Notes: a model not told the origin generated them from the sequence alone. DNA of 64,000 bases from BPGX01 sp035405785 (GCA_035405785.1 DAONJS010000013.1:1-64000); one strand, 5' to 3'. Positions 1 to 8,343 are shown, numbered from the stretch's first letter. Translations and numbers: made by a program.

Positions 1-870
1 CGATGGCTTTATCAATAGCAGCAATTTGGTCTTTAGGATATTTTTCATTGGGTTTGTAAGAAAGAGCTTCGTTGTAAGCGGATTTAGCGGTGTTCCAATC
101 TTTTTTGTTGAAAGCATCATCACCTTTTTTGATAGCGGCGTTGTATTTAGCTTCCAGTTCTGCTTTGGCTTTTGCTTCTTCTTCGGCTTTTTTCTTAGCT
201 GCTAATTCATCGGCTATTGCTTTTTCAATAGCAGCGAGTTGGTCTTTGGGATATTTTTCATTGGGTTTGTAAGAGAGAGCTTCGTTGTAGGCAGATTTGG
301 CGGTATTCCAATCTTTTTTGTTGAAAGCATCATCACCTTTTTTGATAGCGGCGTTGTATTTAGCTTCCAGTTCTGCTTTGGCTTTTGCTTCTTCTTCGGC
401 TTTTTTCTTAGCTGCTAATTCATCGGCTATTGCTTTTTCAATAGCAGCGAGTTGGTCTTTGGGATATTTTTCATTGGGTTTGTAAGAGAGAGCTTCGTTG
501 TAGGCAGATTTAGCGGTGTTCCAATCTTTTTTGTTGAAGGCATCATCGCCCTTTTTGATAGCAGCGTTGTATTTGGCTTCAAGTTCTGCTTTAGCTTTTG
601 CTTCTTCTTCGGCTTTTTTCTTAGCGGCTAATTCATCAGCGATGGCTTTGTCAATTGCAGTGAGTTGGTCTTTGGGATATTTTTCATTGGGTTTGTAAGA
701 GAGTGCTTCGTTGTAGGCAGATTTGGCGGTGTTCCAATCTTTTTTGTTGAAAGCATCGTCTCCTTTTTTAATAGCGGCGTTGTATTTGGTTTCTAATTCG
801 GCTTTGGCTTTTGCTTCTGCTTCTTGTTTTGCTTTTAATTCTGCTAATGTTTTATCAATAAGATCTATTT
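1..870. repeat. 213-bp in-frame tandem repeat array
   Basis: The segment beginning near 15 recurs near 228, 441 and 654 (exact 213-bp steps) and in a diverged form near 864 (210-bp step). Each unit encodes 71 residues of the minus-strand repeat protein. The copies around 60-480 are almost identical at nucleotide level, while the promoter-proximal copy near 850-960 is diverged. That pattern fits recent expansion by unequal recombination. The array runs off the left edge. Confidence 0.93.
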
Positions 871-1528
871 GGTTTTTGGGATATTGTTCATTTGGTTTAA
901 TTGATAATGCTTGTGTGTATAAGTTTTTAGCGTCTTCTAATTTGTTTTTAGCATAGAGAGCGTCAGCATTTTTAATTAAATCCTGATATTTTTTTTCACC
1001 TTCTTTCTTTTTCTTTTCTGCTTCTTTTTCAGCTTGATTGACTTGATTGATTTGCGATAAAACAGCATCTATACTTTTTTGATCAACATCAAATTTATTT
1101 TTTTTAGGATTAAAAACGACTTGAAAAAGAGGTTGGTTAAAAATAGAATAATCAACTCCTTCAAAAGGTGGATAAATTTTAATACCTTCTACTTCAAAGT
1201 CATAAGAAACTTTTGCATCAGTACCTAAAACAGGACCACGAGTGGATACTAAAAATTTTTTTGTAAGCATTCCTGGTTTTGAAATAATAACGGTATAATC
1301 GTTATTAAGTGGAAGTTTTAAAATAACATTTCCCGCTGCATCAGAAGTAGTTTGAGTAAAGTTTTTTCCATTTTGGAGTACTGTTACATTAGCTCCTGGA
1401 TTAGGTGCATCTTCTCTTGTATAAATAGTAGTTTTTATAATAAGAACATCATGATCTACTTGAGAAAATGAGATTTGAAACAAGTAACTGAAAGTCAGTA
1501 TAAAAAGTAGCTTTAAGTGCAGTTTCAT
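1..1528 (-). CDS. Secreted TPR-like/coiled-coil repeat protein, 3' end outside window
   Basis: Partial gene read leftward from an ATG at 1528; 509 codons are open to the window edge, so the C-terminus is missing. Residues 1-23 form a signal peptide ending ISFSQ. Residues of roughly 28-130 look like a carboxypeptidase-regulatory/CNA-B-like fold (a beta-sandwich with GANVTVLQNG and SDAAGNVILKLP). A Lys/Glu-rich helical stretch follows near residue 165, then tandem 71-residue repeats. Each repeat combines a TPR-like helix pair (GDDAFNKKDWNTAKSAYNEA, then KPNEKYPKDQL) with an Ala/Lys/Glu coiled coil. Proteins with this repeat style are common in Bacteroidota and usually uncharacterised; an envelope or periplasmic scaffold role is inference. 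The antisense strand of the repeats is also open, but those frames are by-products of the biased composition. Confidence 0.85.
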   Translation of the reverse strand, partial: MKLHLKLLFILTFSYLFQISFSQVDHDVLIIKTTIYTREDAPNPGANVTVLQNGKNFTQTTSDAAGNVILKLPLNNDYTVIISKPGMLTKKFLVSTRGPVLGTDAKVSYDFEVEGIKIYPPFEGVDYSIFNQPLFQVVFNPKKNKFDVDQKSIDAVLSQINQVNQAEKEAEKKKKEGEKKYQDLIKNADALYAKNKLEDAKNLYTQALSIKPNEQYPKNQIDLIDKTLAELKAKQEAEAKAKAELETKYNAAIKKGDDAFNKKDWNTAKSAYNEALSYKPNEKYPKDQLTAIDKAIADELAAKKKAEEEAKAKAELEAKYNAAIKKGDDAFNKKDWNTAKSAYNEALSYKPNEKYPKDQLAAIEKAIADELAAKKKAEEEAKAKAELEAKYNAAIKKGDDAFNKKDWNTAKSAYNEALSYKPNEKYPKDQLAAIEKAIADELAAKKKAEEEAKAKAELEAKYNAAIKKGDDAFNKKDWNTAKSAYNEALSYKPNEKYPKDQIAAIDKAI

Positions 1529-1627
1529 ATTGAAATAAATAAGGTAAAATTTTTTGCCAAAAGTAATGAAAATATTAAATAAAAATAAATTGAAAAAAAG
1601 TATTTGGAAATTACGAAAAAAATATTG

Positions 1628-1635
1628 TACATTTG
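1628..1635 (+). promoter_or_regulatory. Bacteroidota-type promoter for tRNA-Gln
   Basis: TACATTTG matches the -7 consensus TAnnTTTG, and a TTTG at 1603-1606 lies 21 bp upstream as the -33 element. The tRNA begins 23 bp downstream. Confidence 0.7.
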
Positions 1636-1658
1636 CCGCCCATAAAAAGTTGTCCGAC

Positions 1659-1730
1659 TGTCCGATGGTGTAATGGCAACACGTCTGATTTTGGTTCAGA
1701 AGACTCCAGGTTCGAGTCCTGGTCGGACAA
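1659..1730 (+). tRNA. tRNA-Gln (anticodon TTG)
   Basis: The sequence folds as a cloverleaf. The 7-bp acceptor stem is TGTCCGA at 1659-1665 with TCGGACA at 1723-1729, and the discriminator base is A1730. The anticodon stem is TCTGA/TCAGA, with loop 1689-1695 and anticodon TTG at 1691-1693. The T stem CCAGG/CCTGG encloses TTCGAGT. The 3' CCA is not encoded (the following bases are CCT). The acceptor 5' strand is duplicated just upstream at 1651-1657 (TGTCCGA). Confidence 0.95.
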
Positions 1731-1739
1731 CCTTAAATA

Positions 1740-1769
1740 AAAACCCCTATCATTTGATAGGGGTTTTTT
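1740..1769 (+). terminator. Intrinsic terminator after tRNA-Gln
   Basis: The stem is ACCCCTATC/GATAGGGGT with an ATTT loop, followed by a T run. It starts ten bases after the tRNA. The A run on the other side could also make it work in the opposite direction. Confidence 0.85.
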
Positions 1770-1911
1770 AGTTGCATATTTTAATTGCTTATAGTTTTTT
1801 CAGAATATCAGTAAAGTTTTTTCTCAAAGTTAAAAAGATGCATGGATTATTTATAGAGAGATTATATTATTAAGACATTAAAATTTAAGATAATTATAAT
1901 GAAAATTTTTC

Positions 1912-2850
1912 TTATTTAATTTCAAATTCTAATTCAGTAGCAAGAATTTCTTCATCACTGCCGAAGTCAATAACACCCATTGCGTGATATTTTCCGGGCT
2001 TAAGTTTAAAATCATCAATATCGTAAAAAAATTCTCTATTGAACTGAGGTAGAATTGTAAAATTTTTTACTTTTGACCTTTGTTGTTGTCCAGTATTAAG
2101 GTTTGTGAGTTCCAGATATGATTTACAATAACTAATTCCATCGCCAACATTTTTTACTTCAAACTTGATTTGTTTTTTACCATCTTTTTCAATCATTGCA
2201 AATTGCTTAATGGCTAATTTATTTACAATAACATTTGGTGGATTTTGATAAATATACACCCCGAAACCAAAAGAAGGAATAATCCCAAATGCAATTGTTT
2301 TATCATTAGGTTGAACATCAAGAGGAGGTCTGTCGGGAATCATGTCTATAGTTACAATTGTCCAGTGTGCTTTGTATCCTTCGGGGTCATTGGGTATTGA
2401 AATTGTTAATTTTACTTTCACTTCCTGACCGGGTTTCAATTCAAAATAAGAAGGGGCAACATTTATCCATTTAGAAAGTCCATATTGACTGCTATCCTTA
2501 TTTACAATTGATTTTGGTTTTCCATTTGTACCCATTTCAAAATCAGAAAAACTTACCTGAAATTTTTGAGTTTTTTTAGTGAAATTTTTTACTTTAATTT
2601 CTTTTATTTCTGTTTGTCCTGGTTTAATAGAAAGATGCATTGAAGAGGGGCTTACAGAAACACCAGCATCATCAAATGCAGTATCTGGTACAGAAGGGTA
2701 ATTACTTTTTGAAACATTGGTTACTGATGTTGTTTTTTTACTGGAAGTATCTTGTTTAATAGCAGTAGAATCTTTTGATGTTTGTTGAGCAAATAAAATG
2801 TTTGTACTTGCAAGCAATATTGAAGTAGTAATAGATAATAATGGTTTCAT
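1912..2850 (-). CDS. Secreted two-domain Ig-like protein, chaperone-like partner of the OM barrel
   Basis: This 312-residue protein has a signal peptide of about 22 residues (ends NILFAQQ) and a Ser/Thr/Lys-rich linker. An Ig-like domain at about 65-180 has the pattern SPSSMHLSIKPGQTEIKEI ... WINVAPSYFELKPGQEVKVK. A second beta-sandwich spans about 200-312. The first domain resembles the N-terminal domain of PapD-like pilus chaperones and also the DUF916 domain of Gram-positive WxL-associated proteins; the second resembles the C-terminal half of either. It is the last gene of a four-gene minus-strand block, 17 bp after the barrel gene. A periplasmic chaperone or adaptor role for the two upstream secreted subunits is inference from fold and context. 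I cannot distinguish PapD-like from DUF916/DUF3324-like without a profile search. Confidence 0.7.
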   Translation of the reverse strand: MKPLLSITTSILLASTNILFAQQTSKDSTAIKQDTSSKKTTSVTNVSKSNYPSVPDTAFDDAGVSVSPSSMHLSIKPGQTEIKEIKVKNFTKKTQKFQVSFSDFEMGTNGKPKSIVNKDSSQYGLSKWINVAPSYFELKPGQEVKVKLTISIPNDPEGYKAHWTIVTIDMIPDRPPLDVQPNDKTIAFGIIPSFGFGVYIYQNPPNVIVNKLAIKQFAMIEKDGKKQIKFEVKNVGDGISYCKSYLELTNLNTGQQQRSKVKNFTILPQFNREFFYDIDDFKLKPGKYHAMGVIDFGSDEEILATELEFEIK

Positions 2851-2867
2851 AATCAGATAGTTTTTAT

Positions 2868-5852
2868 TTATTCAGGTTTTACGATTTTTAATTTTTTAGG
2901 TTTTTCAATAATATGAAAAGGAATAAAAATGTTTGAATATTTATCATCCACTTGTAATTCAATATTATTTTGAAGGAGTTTGAATTTAGTACCAAGCACT
3001 TTTTCATCCATTGTAATTACATATTTTCCTGCTGGGACAAATATCTCAAAATTACCATCTTTGTCTGTTATGGTAGTATAAGTTTTAGAATTTTGACAAG
3101 TTATTTTAATGCGAGAAACATCCAGTTTTTTATCTGCATCAGGAGAATTTTTATCTCTTTGTAAATAAACTTTTCCTACAATTTTTACCCCTCTAACAAA
3201 AGGAATATACTGAGTTCCATTGGTTGAAAAATTAATGGAATCGGCAATATGTGGAAACCATCCTCCTAAATCTTCTAAAGACCAAACATTCCAGTTATAT
3301 GTTCCAAATTCAATGTTTTTTAAAGTAGCCATTCCTTTTTTATTGGTCAGCATTTCGTATTCTTCATTTTTTTGTTCGTTGTAAATTCTTATCACGACAT
3401 TTTCAAGTGCTTTTTCATTATCTTGTTTTTTACCATCTCCATTTAAGTCAAAGAATGGAACAAATATCACATTCACAAAATACTTTTTACTATAAGGCAA
3501 TGGCAGTGAAAATTCTTTTCTTACGCCAAAACCTATAAACACATTAAATACCCATTTACCCGTATTTGAATTAGTATTAGAAAGTGAAGGAGTTCCAAAA
3601 AAATCATTAAATTGTCTTAATCTATTCCAATTTACTTCTGCATAAGCCCTGAATCGCCACCCATTATTGCTATAAAAATACATATTTGGTTGCCAATAAA
3701 CATTTGTATAATTAATAGTAGATACACTATATCCAACATAATTTTCAGTAACAAAATTTTTTGAATTAAATTGATATTGATGACGAGCAGATATTGAAAA
3801 GAATTGTGGAACAGAATAGTTATTTAGAGAATAAAATCTTTCATCAACAGTTAAATTGCCTAAAAGATAACGGATATTGACAGATAATGTTTTGTAAAAA
3901 ACCTGTGTTCCTACTTGTGTAAAAAAGAAATTTTTTCTTAATGTGTCTGGTGAATAATTATAGCCCGCTCTAATAGTAAAGTAATATCTTAAAAATTTTT
4001 CTGGATTGTACATATTGGTATTAAAACCAAGGCCTCTGGAATGTATCATAAATTTTCTAACATAAAACAAATTGTAAAATCCCGAGTAATTTAAATTTCC
4101 AACTTTTGTTCCTAACAGTTGATGAAATAATTCATTGTTCATTTGGTAATCAAAATAATTTTGGGATGGATTGATTTTGTACATAAATAAATTACTTCTC
4201 AGCATTAATGTTGAATTTTGTTTTATTTTGTAAGAGATATTGAGTAAGTTATTTATTCTTTCTTGCGAGAATACACCAAAAGTTGGAGCAAAATATAAAT
4301 TGCTTATTTGTACACTCCATTGTTTGTTGAAAATTCCGCTATAATTGGTTCCTACATAATATCCCACTTTTGCCGTATCGTTTTTCACTCTTCTGCTTAA
4401 GCCGCCTCTTATTCCAAAGCTATGCCCTTTAAAGATTGAAAAACTGGATTGAAGATTTAAAATGTCTGCAAATAAATTTGAAATTAAACTTCTTGAATGA
4501 GCATATTGTGAATATACTCTGATTTTATTATTTTTGAGAAATTCATAGTAAGCACCTGCTGTTTGAGATGTTGGCTGAAACCATATTTGAGGATTTTGTG
4601 AATAAAAAACACCACCTTTATGTGATGTATTAAACTTATATTCTCCTCTTACGTTAAATGAACCTGGAAATGCACCTATGGTATAAATGCCACCATTTCC
4701 AATTTGAGCGGCTATTTTCGGATTTGAATAAAAAATAAAAAAAGTAGTTTGTTTTAGAAAATTATTGCTTAATGCATTTTGATTAAAAAATGTTTGAAAA
4801 TTATATGCAACATTTTGATTATTTTCTAAAGTAGCATTTCCATATAACCACACATTCATAGCAGGCGATGAACCTAATATATTGTAAGTATTAATATCCA
4901 TTATTAAAGGCAATCGATTAGTTTGAAATGTGCTACCATTTACTTCATCATTCAATTTAATTATTTCTAATTTTGTTCCCGATTGAAAAGCATTTTTTTC
5001 ATCAGGACGAGGAGATTGAGAAGAAAAATTTAATTGATATTTTTCAGGCATTCCCGTAGATATTGGTTTGTAATTATCAATGTCTAATAATCTTTGATTC
5101 CTTTTTTCTTTTTCCTTAATTACTTTAAGATGAAAAGTAGTATCTTGCATAGGTTTCAAGCCAACAGTTTTTACATCAAAATTTTCTTTTGTGACCGAAT
5201 CTTTTACAACAATGTTATTTTTATTTTTTTTAAGATTGATAATGATATCCTGATTAGTGTTTCCCAGATTTGAAGCATTTAATTGAAAAGAAACTGAATC
5301 TTGATCGTTTTTTAAATAAATTTTGCTTATATCAGAAGAGATTTTCCAAGCAGTTTTTTTATTGTAGATGCTTTGAAAGTAGACAGTTCCAAGTATTTCA
5401 TCCGGGTTATTTGCATTTTGCAAAAATGCAGTTATTAAAACTTGAGCGTTTCCAGAAACCTTCATTCTGGGCATTATACTTATTGGAATATATAATTCTT
5501 TATCAGGTTCTATTTGATAAGTTTTTGTGCTTGCACCAATGGGGCTCCAGTCGTTTGGAACAATCATTTGAATTGAAAAATTATAACTTTTACTACCCTG
5601 ATTTTTAATATACAAAACATTAGAAATAATTTCACCTTTATTAAAGGTAACAGTATCTTTATTAAATTGAATAATTAATCCATAGATATTTGGTTGTCCT
5701 TTGATTTGTTTTAAATTAATAGAATCAGATGCTGGAATATTTTTATTGATAGTATCATTTTGTTGTGCAAAAGTTGAAAAAGAAAAAATTAAAGCACAAA
5801 TCAATGTGTAAAAAAGAGAAAATTTATTTATAGAGTTTTGTTTATCTGCCAT
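2868..5852 (-). CDS. Usher-like outer-membrane protein: Ig domains, beta-barrel, SdrD-B-like C-terminus
   Basis: This 994-residue protein has a signal sequence near residues 10-30. Two Ig-like domains at about 55-250 include FNKGEIISNVLYIKNQGSKS and the closing DTTFHLKV. A long region at about 310-760 has alternating aromatic/polar strands, Tyr/Asn/Phe-rich, typical of an outer-membrane barrel. Two C-terminal CNA-B/SdrD-like beta-sandwiches follow at about 780-990, starting FVPFFDLNGDGKKQDNE and then DKDGNFEIFVPAGKYVI. At this length and position, next to a chaperone-like gene and two related subunits, it resembles an outer-membrane usher. However, I see no clear match to the classic FimD/PapC plug and N-terminal domains. 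Export or anchoring of the neighbouring subunits is inference. The gene sits 2 bp after the upstream subunit gene. Confidence 0.65.
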   Translation of the reverse strand: MADKQNSINKFSLFYTLICALIFSFSTFAQQNDTINKNIPASDSINLKQIKGQPNIYGLIIQFNKDTVTFNKGEIISNVLYIKNQGSKSYNFSIQMIVPNDWSPIGASTKTYQIEPDKELYIPISIMPRMKVSGNAQVLITAFLQNANNPDEILGTVYFQSIYNKKTAWKISSDISKIYLKNDQDSVSFQLNASNLGNTNQDIIINLKKNKNNIVVKDSVTKENFDVKTVGLKPMQDTTFHLKVIKEKEKRNQRLLDIDNYKPISTGMPEKYQLNFSSQSPRPDEKNAFQSGTKLEIIKLNDEVNGSTFQTNRLPLIMDINTYNILGSSPAMNVWLYGNATLENNQNVAYNFQTFFNQNALSNNFLKQTTFFIFYSNPKIAAQIGNGGIYTIGAFPGSFNVRGEYKFNTSHKGGVFYSQNPQIWFQPTSQTAGAYYEFLKNNKIRVYSQYAHSRSLISNLFADILNLQSSFSIFKGHSFGIRGGLSRRVKNDTAKVGYYVGTNYSGIFNKQWSVQISNLYFAPTFGVFSQERINNLLNISYKIKQNSTLMLRSNLFMYKINPSQNYFDYQMNNELFHQLLGTKVGNLNYSGFYNLFYVRKFMIHSRGLGFNTNMYNPEKFLRYYFTIRAGYNYSPDTLRKNFFFTQVGTQVFYKTLSVNIRYLLGNLTVDERFYSLNNYSVPQFFSISARHQYQFNSKNFVTENYVGYSVSTINYTNVYWQPNMYFYSNNGWRFRAYAEVNWNRLRQFNDFFGTPSLSNTNSNTGKWVFNVFIGFGVRKEFSLPLPYSKKYFVNVIFVPFFDLNGDGKKQDNEKALENVVIRIYNEQKNEEYEMLTNKKGMATLKNIEFGTYNWNVWSLEDLGGWFPHIADSINFSTNGTQYIPFVRGVKIVGKVYLQRDKNSPDADKKLDVSRIKITCQNSKTYTTITDKDGNFEIFVPAGKYVITMDEKVLGTKFKLLQNNIELQVDDKYSNIFIPFHIIEKPKKLKIVKPE

Positions 5853-5854
5853 TA

Positions 5855-6523
5855 TTAAGGTATTTCAACTAAACAAAATCTTATTCTTATTTGATAAGAA
5901 CCAGGTCTTAATGCATAGCCCGGTATGATGCGATAATCTATATTGAAAGAAAATTCATTATAGTCGGTCAAATAACTACCTGGACCATTTATGTGTGTGC
6001 CATCGCAGGGACCGGGTAAATTTCTAACTGCAAGGTCTGGTATAATACTTAAAGTATCTTGATTGACATTATTTGAAAAAGTTCTGAATACGCCATTAAA
6101 AAGTGCTGTCCCACATCCATTCCATACAGAAACCTGAATTAAATTTAAGTTCGGTGAATTACCGGAACTTCCATAATACACTAATGGTTCCCATTCGTTA
6201 TTGGGTAGATAACCATTGTTTTCAATTATCATAACTAATTTCCATTTGCAAAAACCCGGATTAATCTCGTCTATTTTTAGTCGCAATTGAGTAGCACCAG
6301 AATAAGTAATTCCTCGGTTATACTTATTCATATCGTCAAAAGTAAAATCAATATTTGTTCGTCCATCCATATAAAAACGACTTGTACCTGCTACTGCGTC
6401 AGAACAATTATTTGTAATAGGATTTGGACAAACCTGTGATATTAAAAAATGTGTTGAACTAAAATAAACAAATAAAAAATAAATATATAAACTTTTGATA
6501 TGTAGATTTATATTTTTTTTCAC
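5855..6523 (-). CDS. Secreted subunit-like protein, minor paralogue
   Basis: This 222-residue protein uses a GTG start at 6523 followed by a Lys-rich, hydrophobic signal peptide ending LISQ. The mature part begins VCPNP and has six cysteines, a likely source of disulfides. Three motifs recur in the larger upstream protein (6642-7412): an FxFD...GI.Y.GAT.L block near residues 61-85, a DYRIIPG block near 195, and a C-terminal block PGSYQIRIRFCLVEIP. A last-strand PGxY pattern is reminiscent of pilin and spore-coat-U-like domains, but that is analogy only. Only 2 bp separate it from the barrel gene, so co-transcription is very likely. The function is not known to me; a tip or minor subunit is a guess from position. 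Confidence 0.65.
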   Translation of the reverse strand: MKKNINLHIKSLYIYFLFVYFSSTHFLISQVCPNPITNNCSDAVAGTSRFYMDGRTNIDFTFDDMNKYNRGITYSGATQLRLKIDEINPGFCKWKLVMIIENNGYLPNNEWEPLVYYGSSGNSPNLNLIQVSVWNGCGTALFNGVFRTFSNNVNQDTLSIIPDLAVRNLPGPCDGTHINGPGSYLTDYNEFSFNIDYRIIPGYALRPGSYQIRIRFCLVEIP

Positions 6524-6551
6524 AAACGGATTGGTTTAATAATAAATTTTT

Positions 6552-6605
6552 CCTTTCTTTTCCTTCCCTGCTGGTTATTATCACTCAGCAGAGAAGGATG
6601 AAAGG
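6552..6605 (-). promoter_or_regulatory. Long stem-loop between the two subunit genes
   Basis: The two arms are CCTTTCTTTTCCTTCCCTGCTG (6552-6573, read on plus) and its near-complement at 6586-6605, with a short AT-rich loop. On the minus strand it falls between the stop of the major subunit and the start of the minor one. No clear U run follows, so an attenuator or mRNA-stabilising hairpin is more likely than a full terminator. Confidence 0.6.
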
Positions 6606-6641
6606 AAGTTTGAATAATAATAATAAAAGAAGAACCAATTA

Positions 6642-7412
6642 CTATTGGTCTTCCATTAATACATATTTTACATTCATTGTATATACACCTGGTTGTGCAT
6701 AAGAATTAGCACCAAATAAAGTTACTAAATCTTCAGGTGCACCGGCATTTGTACCAGCAGCAGGGAAAATGGCAGGTAATCCAGGTAAGATTCTGTAATC
6801 TAATACATAATAATAGTTGCTACCTAATGAACCTGCGGTAAGGAAAGATCCTCCATCAACTGCATCACCACCACCACCAATAAAACCAGCGGCACCAGCA
6901 ATGTATTTTTCAGTAGCAGCAGGACCTACATAAGGGTTACCGGCAGTGTAATAAACACTGTTTTGCCCAGGAACTACAGCATTAGCCGGAGCAAATGGTG
7001 TGCTATAATCTAACCATGAACCGGATAAACCATTAGTTCTTGGGTTGGCAGGATATTGGTGAAGTTCTAATAAACTCAATGGAAGAGTATTTTTGCTATT
7101 AGGACCACCACCTGAACTGTATGCCATTTGTTGATCCCAATATGTACCATTTTGAGAATGGCCTACTGCATACAAATCCCATGATACTGAAGATGATACT
7201 TTTAATATAGTTGCACCATATTTCAAAATACCACCATAGTATTCGCGGATTTCATCAAACACAAATGCAATTTGATCTGGTGTAGTCATGTTTAATTGTA
7301 ACACTGGTTGTAAATCCATTGTTACTGTTACATTTTTTTCATCTACAAGTTGAGCGTAACTCAACGATGTGCTTAAAGCACCTATTCCTAAAATTATTCC
7401 TAACTTTTTCAT
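6642..7412 (-). CDS. Secreted subunit-like protein, major paralogue
   Basis: This protein has 256 residues from the ATG at 7412. That start is preferred over an in-frame one at 7523 because MKKLGIILGIGALSTSLSYA is a textbook signal peptide. The mature protein is Gly/Ala/Tyr-rich and has no cysteine. It shares three blocks with the downstream paralogue: FVFDEIREYYGGILKYGATI, YYVLDYRILPG, and the terminal PGVYTMNVKYVLMEDQ. It is first in the four-gene block and is separated from the rest by a strong hairpin, as expected if it is made in excess. A surface or fibre subunit role is inference. I do not recognise a named family. Confidence 0.65.
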   Translation of the reverse strand: MKKLGIILGIGALSTSLSYAQLVDEKNVTVTMDLQPVLQLNMTTPDQIAFVFDEIREYYGGILKYGATILKVSSSVSWDLYAVGHSQNGTYWDQQMAYSSGGGPNSKNTLPLSLLELHQYPANPRTNGLSGSWLDYSTPFAPANAVVPGQNSVYYTAGNPYVGPAATEKYIAGAAGFIGGGGDAVDGGSFLTAGSLGSNYYYVLDYRILPGLPAIFPAAGTNAGAPEDLVTLFGANSYAQPGVYTMNVKYVLMEDQ

Positions 7413-7848
7413 AATTTTAATTTTTATTGTTAGTTGATTTTTTAGATTTACGAGTATGCTGCTGTACTCATTGATTATTTGAGGATTTAAAATTCCTGAT
7501 GCAGCAATCAGGAATAGTTTCATAATTATTTGCAGAACTTTTAAATATTAAGGCGGGATAAATACCTCTATCATAATTAATTATTTAACAAATTTTTTAT
7601 TATACGAGTAAAATTATTTTCTGGTTACAAAACTCTAAAAAAATATTAAAATATACAAGGACATTAGTCAGAATTTGATATTTTATTTTAATAAAATATT
7701 GATTTTCAATAAGATAAATTTTACTTACAAAATTAATTTATGAATCTTTAAATATCATTTATACAAATAGAAAAGAAAAACTTATATCAATTATTAAATT
7801 TCTTGTAAAATGAAAAATAAAAAATTTGTATCATTAAATAAATTTACT
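7413..7848. other. Intergenic region with divergent promoters, no gene seen
   Basis: About 440 bp of very AT-rich sequence lies between the start of the subunit block and rpmB. I see no convincing ORF or stable hairpin. It should hold the promoter of the leftward four-gene block and any operator sites for it. Confidence 0.6.
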
Positions 7849-7856
7849 TACATTTG
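7849..7856 (+). promoter_or_regulatory. Promoter of rpmB-rpmG-DUF4295
   Basis: TACATTTG matches TAnnTTTG, and TTTG at 7825-7828 lies 20 bp upstream as the -33 element. The rpmB ATG is 22 bp downstream with an A-rich leader. Confidence 0.75.
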
Positions 7857-7878
7857 CCCCCCTTAAAATAAAAATACT

Positions 7879-8139
7879 ATGGCTCGCGTTTGTCAATTAA
7901 CAGGAAAAAAGCCCGTAAAAGGATACAATGTATCACACTCTAATAAGAAAACAAAAAGAGAATTTGGTGTGAACTTAAGAACAAAAAAGATATTTGTACC
8001 TGAACTCAACAAATGGGTAACCTTAAAATTATCTACATCTGCAATTAAAACAATTAATAAAAAGGGTGCCTATAATGCTATTAAAGAAGCAGTTGAGAAA
8101 GGATTATTATCAAAATCAATATTAACCCCAGTAAAATAA
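7879..8139 (+). CDS. rpmB: 50S ribosomal protein L28
   Basis: This 86-residue protein begins MARVCQLTGKKPVKGYNVSH and continues with the basic NLRTKKIFVPELNKWVTLK segment typical of bacterial L28. It has only one cysteine, so it is the zinc-free form. It is first in a tight operon with L33 (7-bp gap) and DUF4295 (11-bp gap), an order typical of Bacteroidota. Confidence 0.97.
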   Translation: MARVCQLTGKKPVKGYNVSHSNKKTKREFGVNLRTKKIFVPELNKWVTLKLSTSAIKTINKKGAYNAIKEAVEKGLLSKSILTPVK

Positions 8140-8146
8140 TACCACT

Positions 8147-8332
8147 ATGGCAAAGAAAAAAGGAAATAGAGTGCAAGTAATTTTAGAATGCACAGAACAT
8201 AAAAATAGCGGAATGCCTGGTACTTCTCGCTACATTACAACAAAAAACAAAAAAAATACACCAGACAGATTGGAACTTAAAAAGTACAATCCTATTCTAA
8301 AAAAATATACTATTCATAAAGAAATTAAATAA
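8147..8332 (+). CDS. rpmG: 50S ribosomal protein L33
   Basis: This 61-residue protein has the L33 core VQVILECTEHKNSG, then SRYITTKNKKNTPDRLELKK and YNPILKKYTIHKEIK. The two CxxC zinc pairs of the metal-binding form are absent; only one Cys is present. It lies between rpmB and the DUF4295 gene. Confidence 0.97.
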   Translation: MAKKKGNRVQVILECTEHKNSGMPGTSRYITTKNKKNTPDRLELKKYNPILKKYTIHKEIK

Positions 8333-8343
8333 AACTTAAAAAT

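Noticed and set aside
1..870. CRISPR-like array
   Set aside because: The repeats are 213 bp, in frame and coding, with no unique spacers.
90..956. Four similar 60-77 residue plus-strand ORFs
   Set aside because: They are antisense to the 213-bp repeats of the minus-strand gene, are Ser/Ala/Leu-rich as expected from its Ala/Glu/Lys codons, and have no start context.
1912..7412. Classic type 1/P chaperone-usher pilus operon
   Set aside because: The barrel protein lacks recognisable FimD-type domains and the subunits lack the usual pilin signatures, so only an analogous system is proposed.
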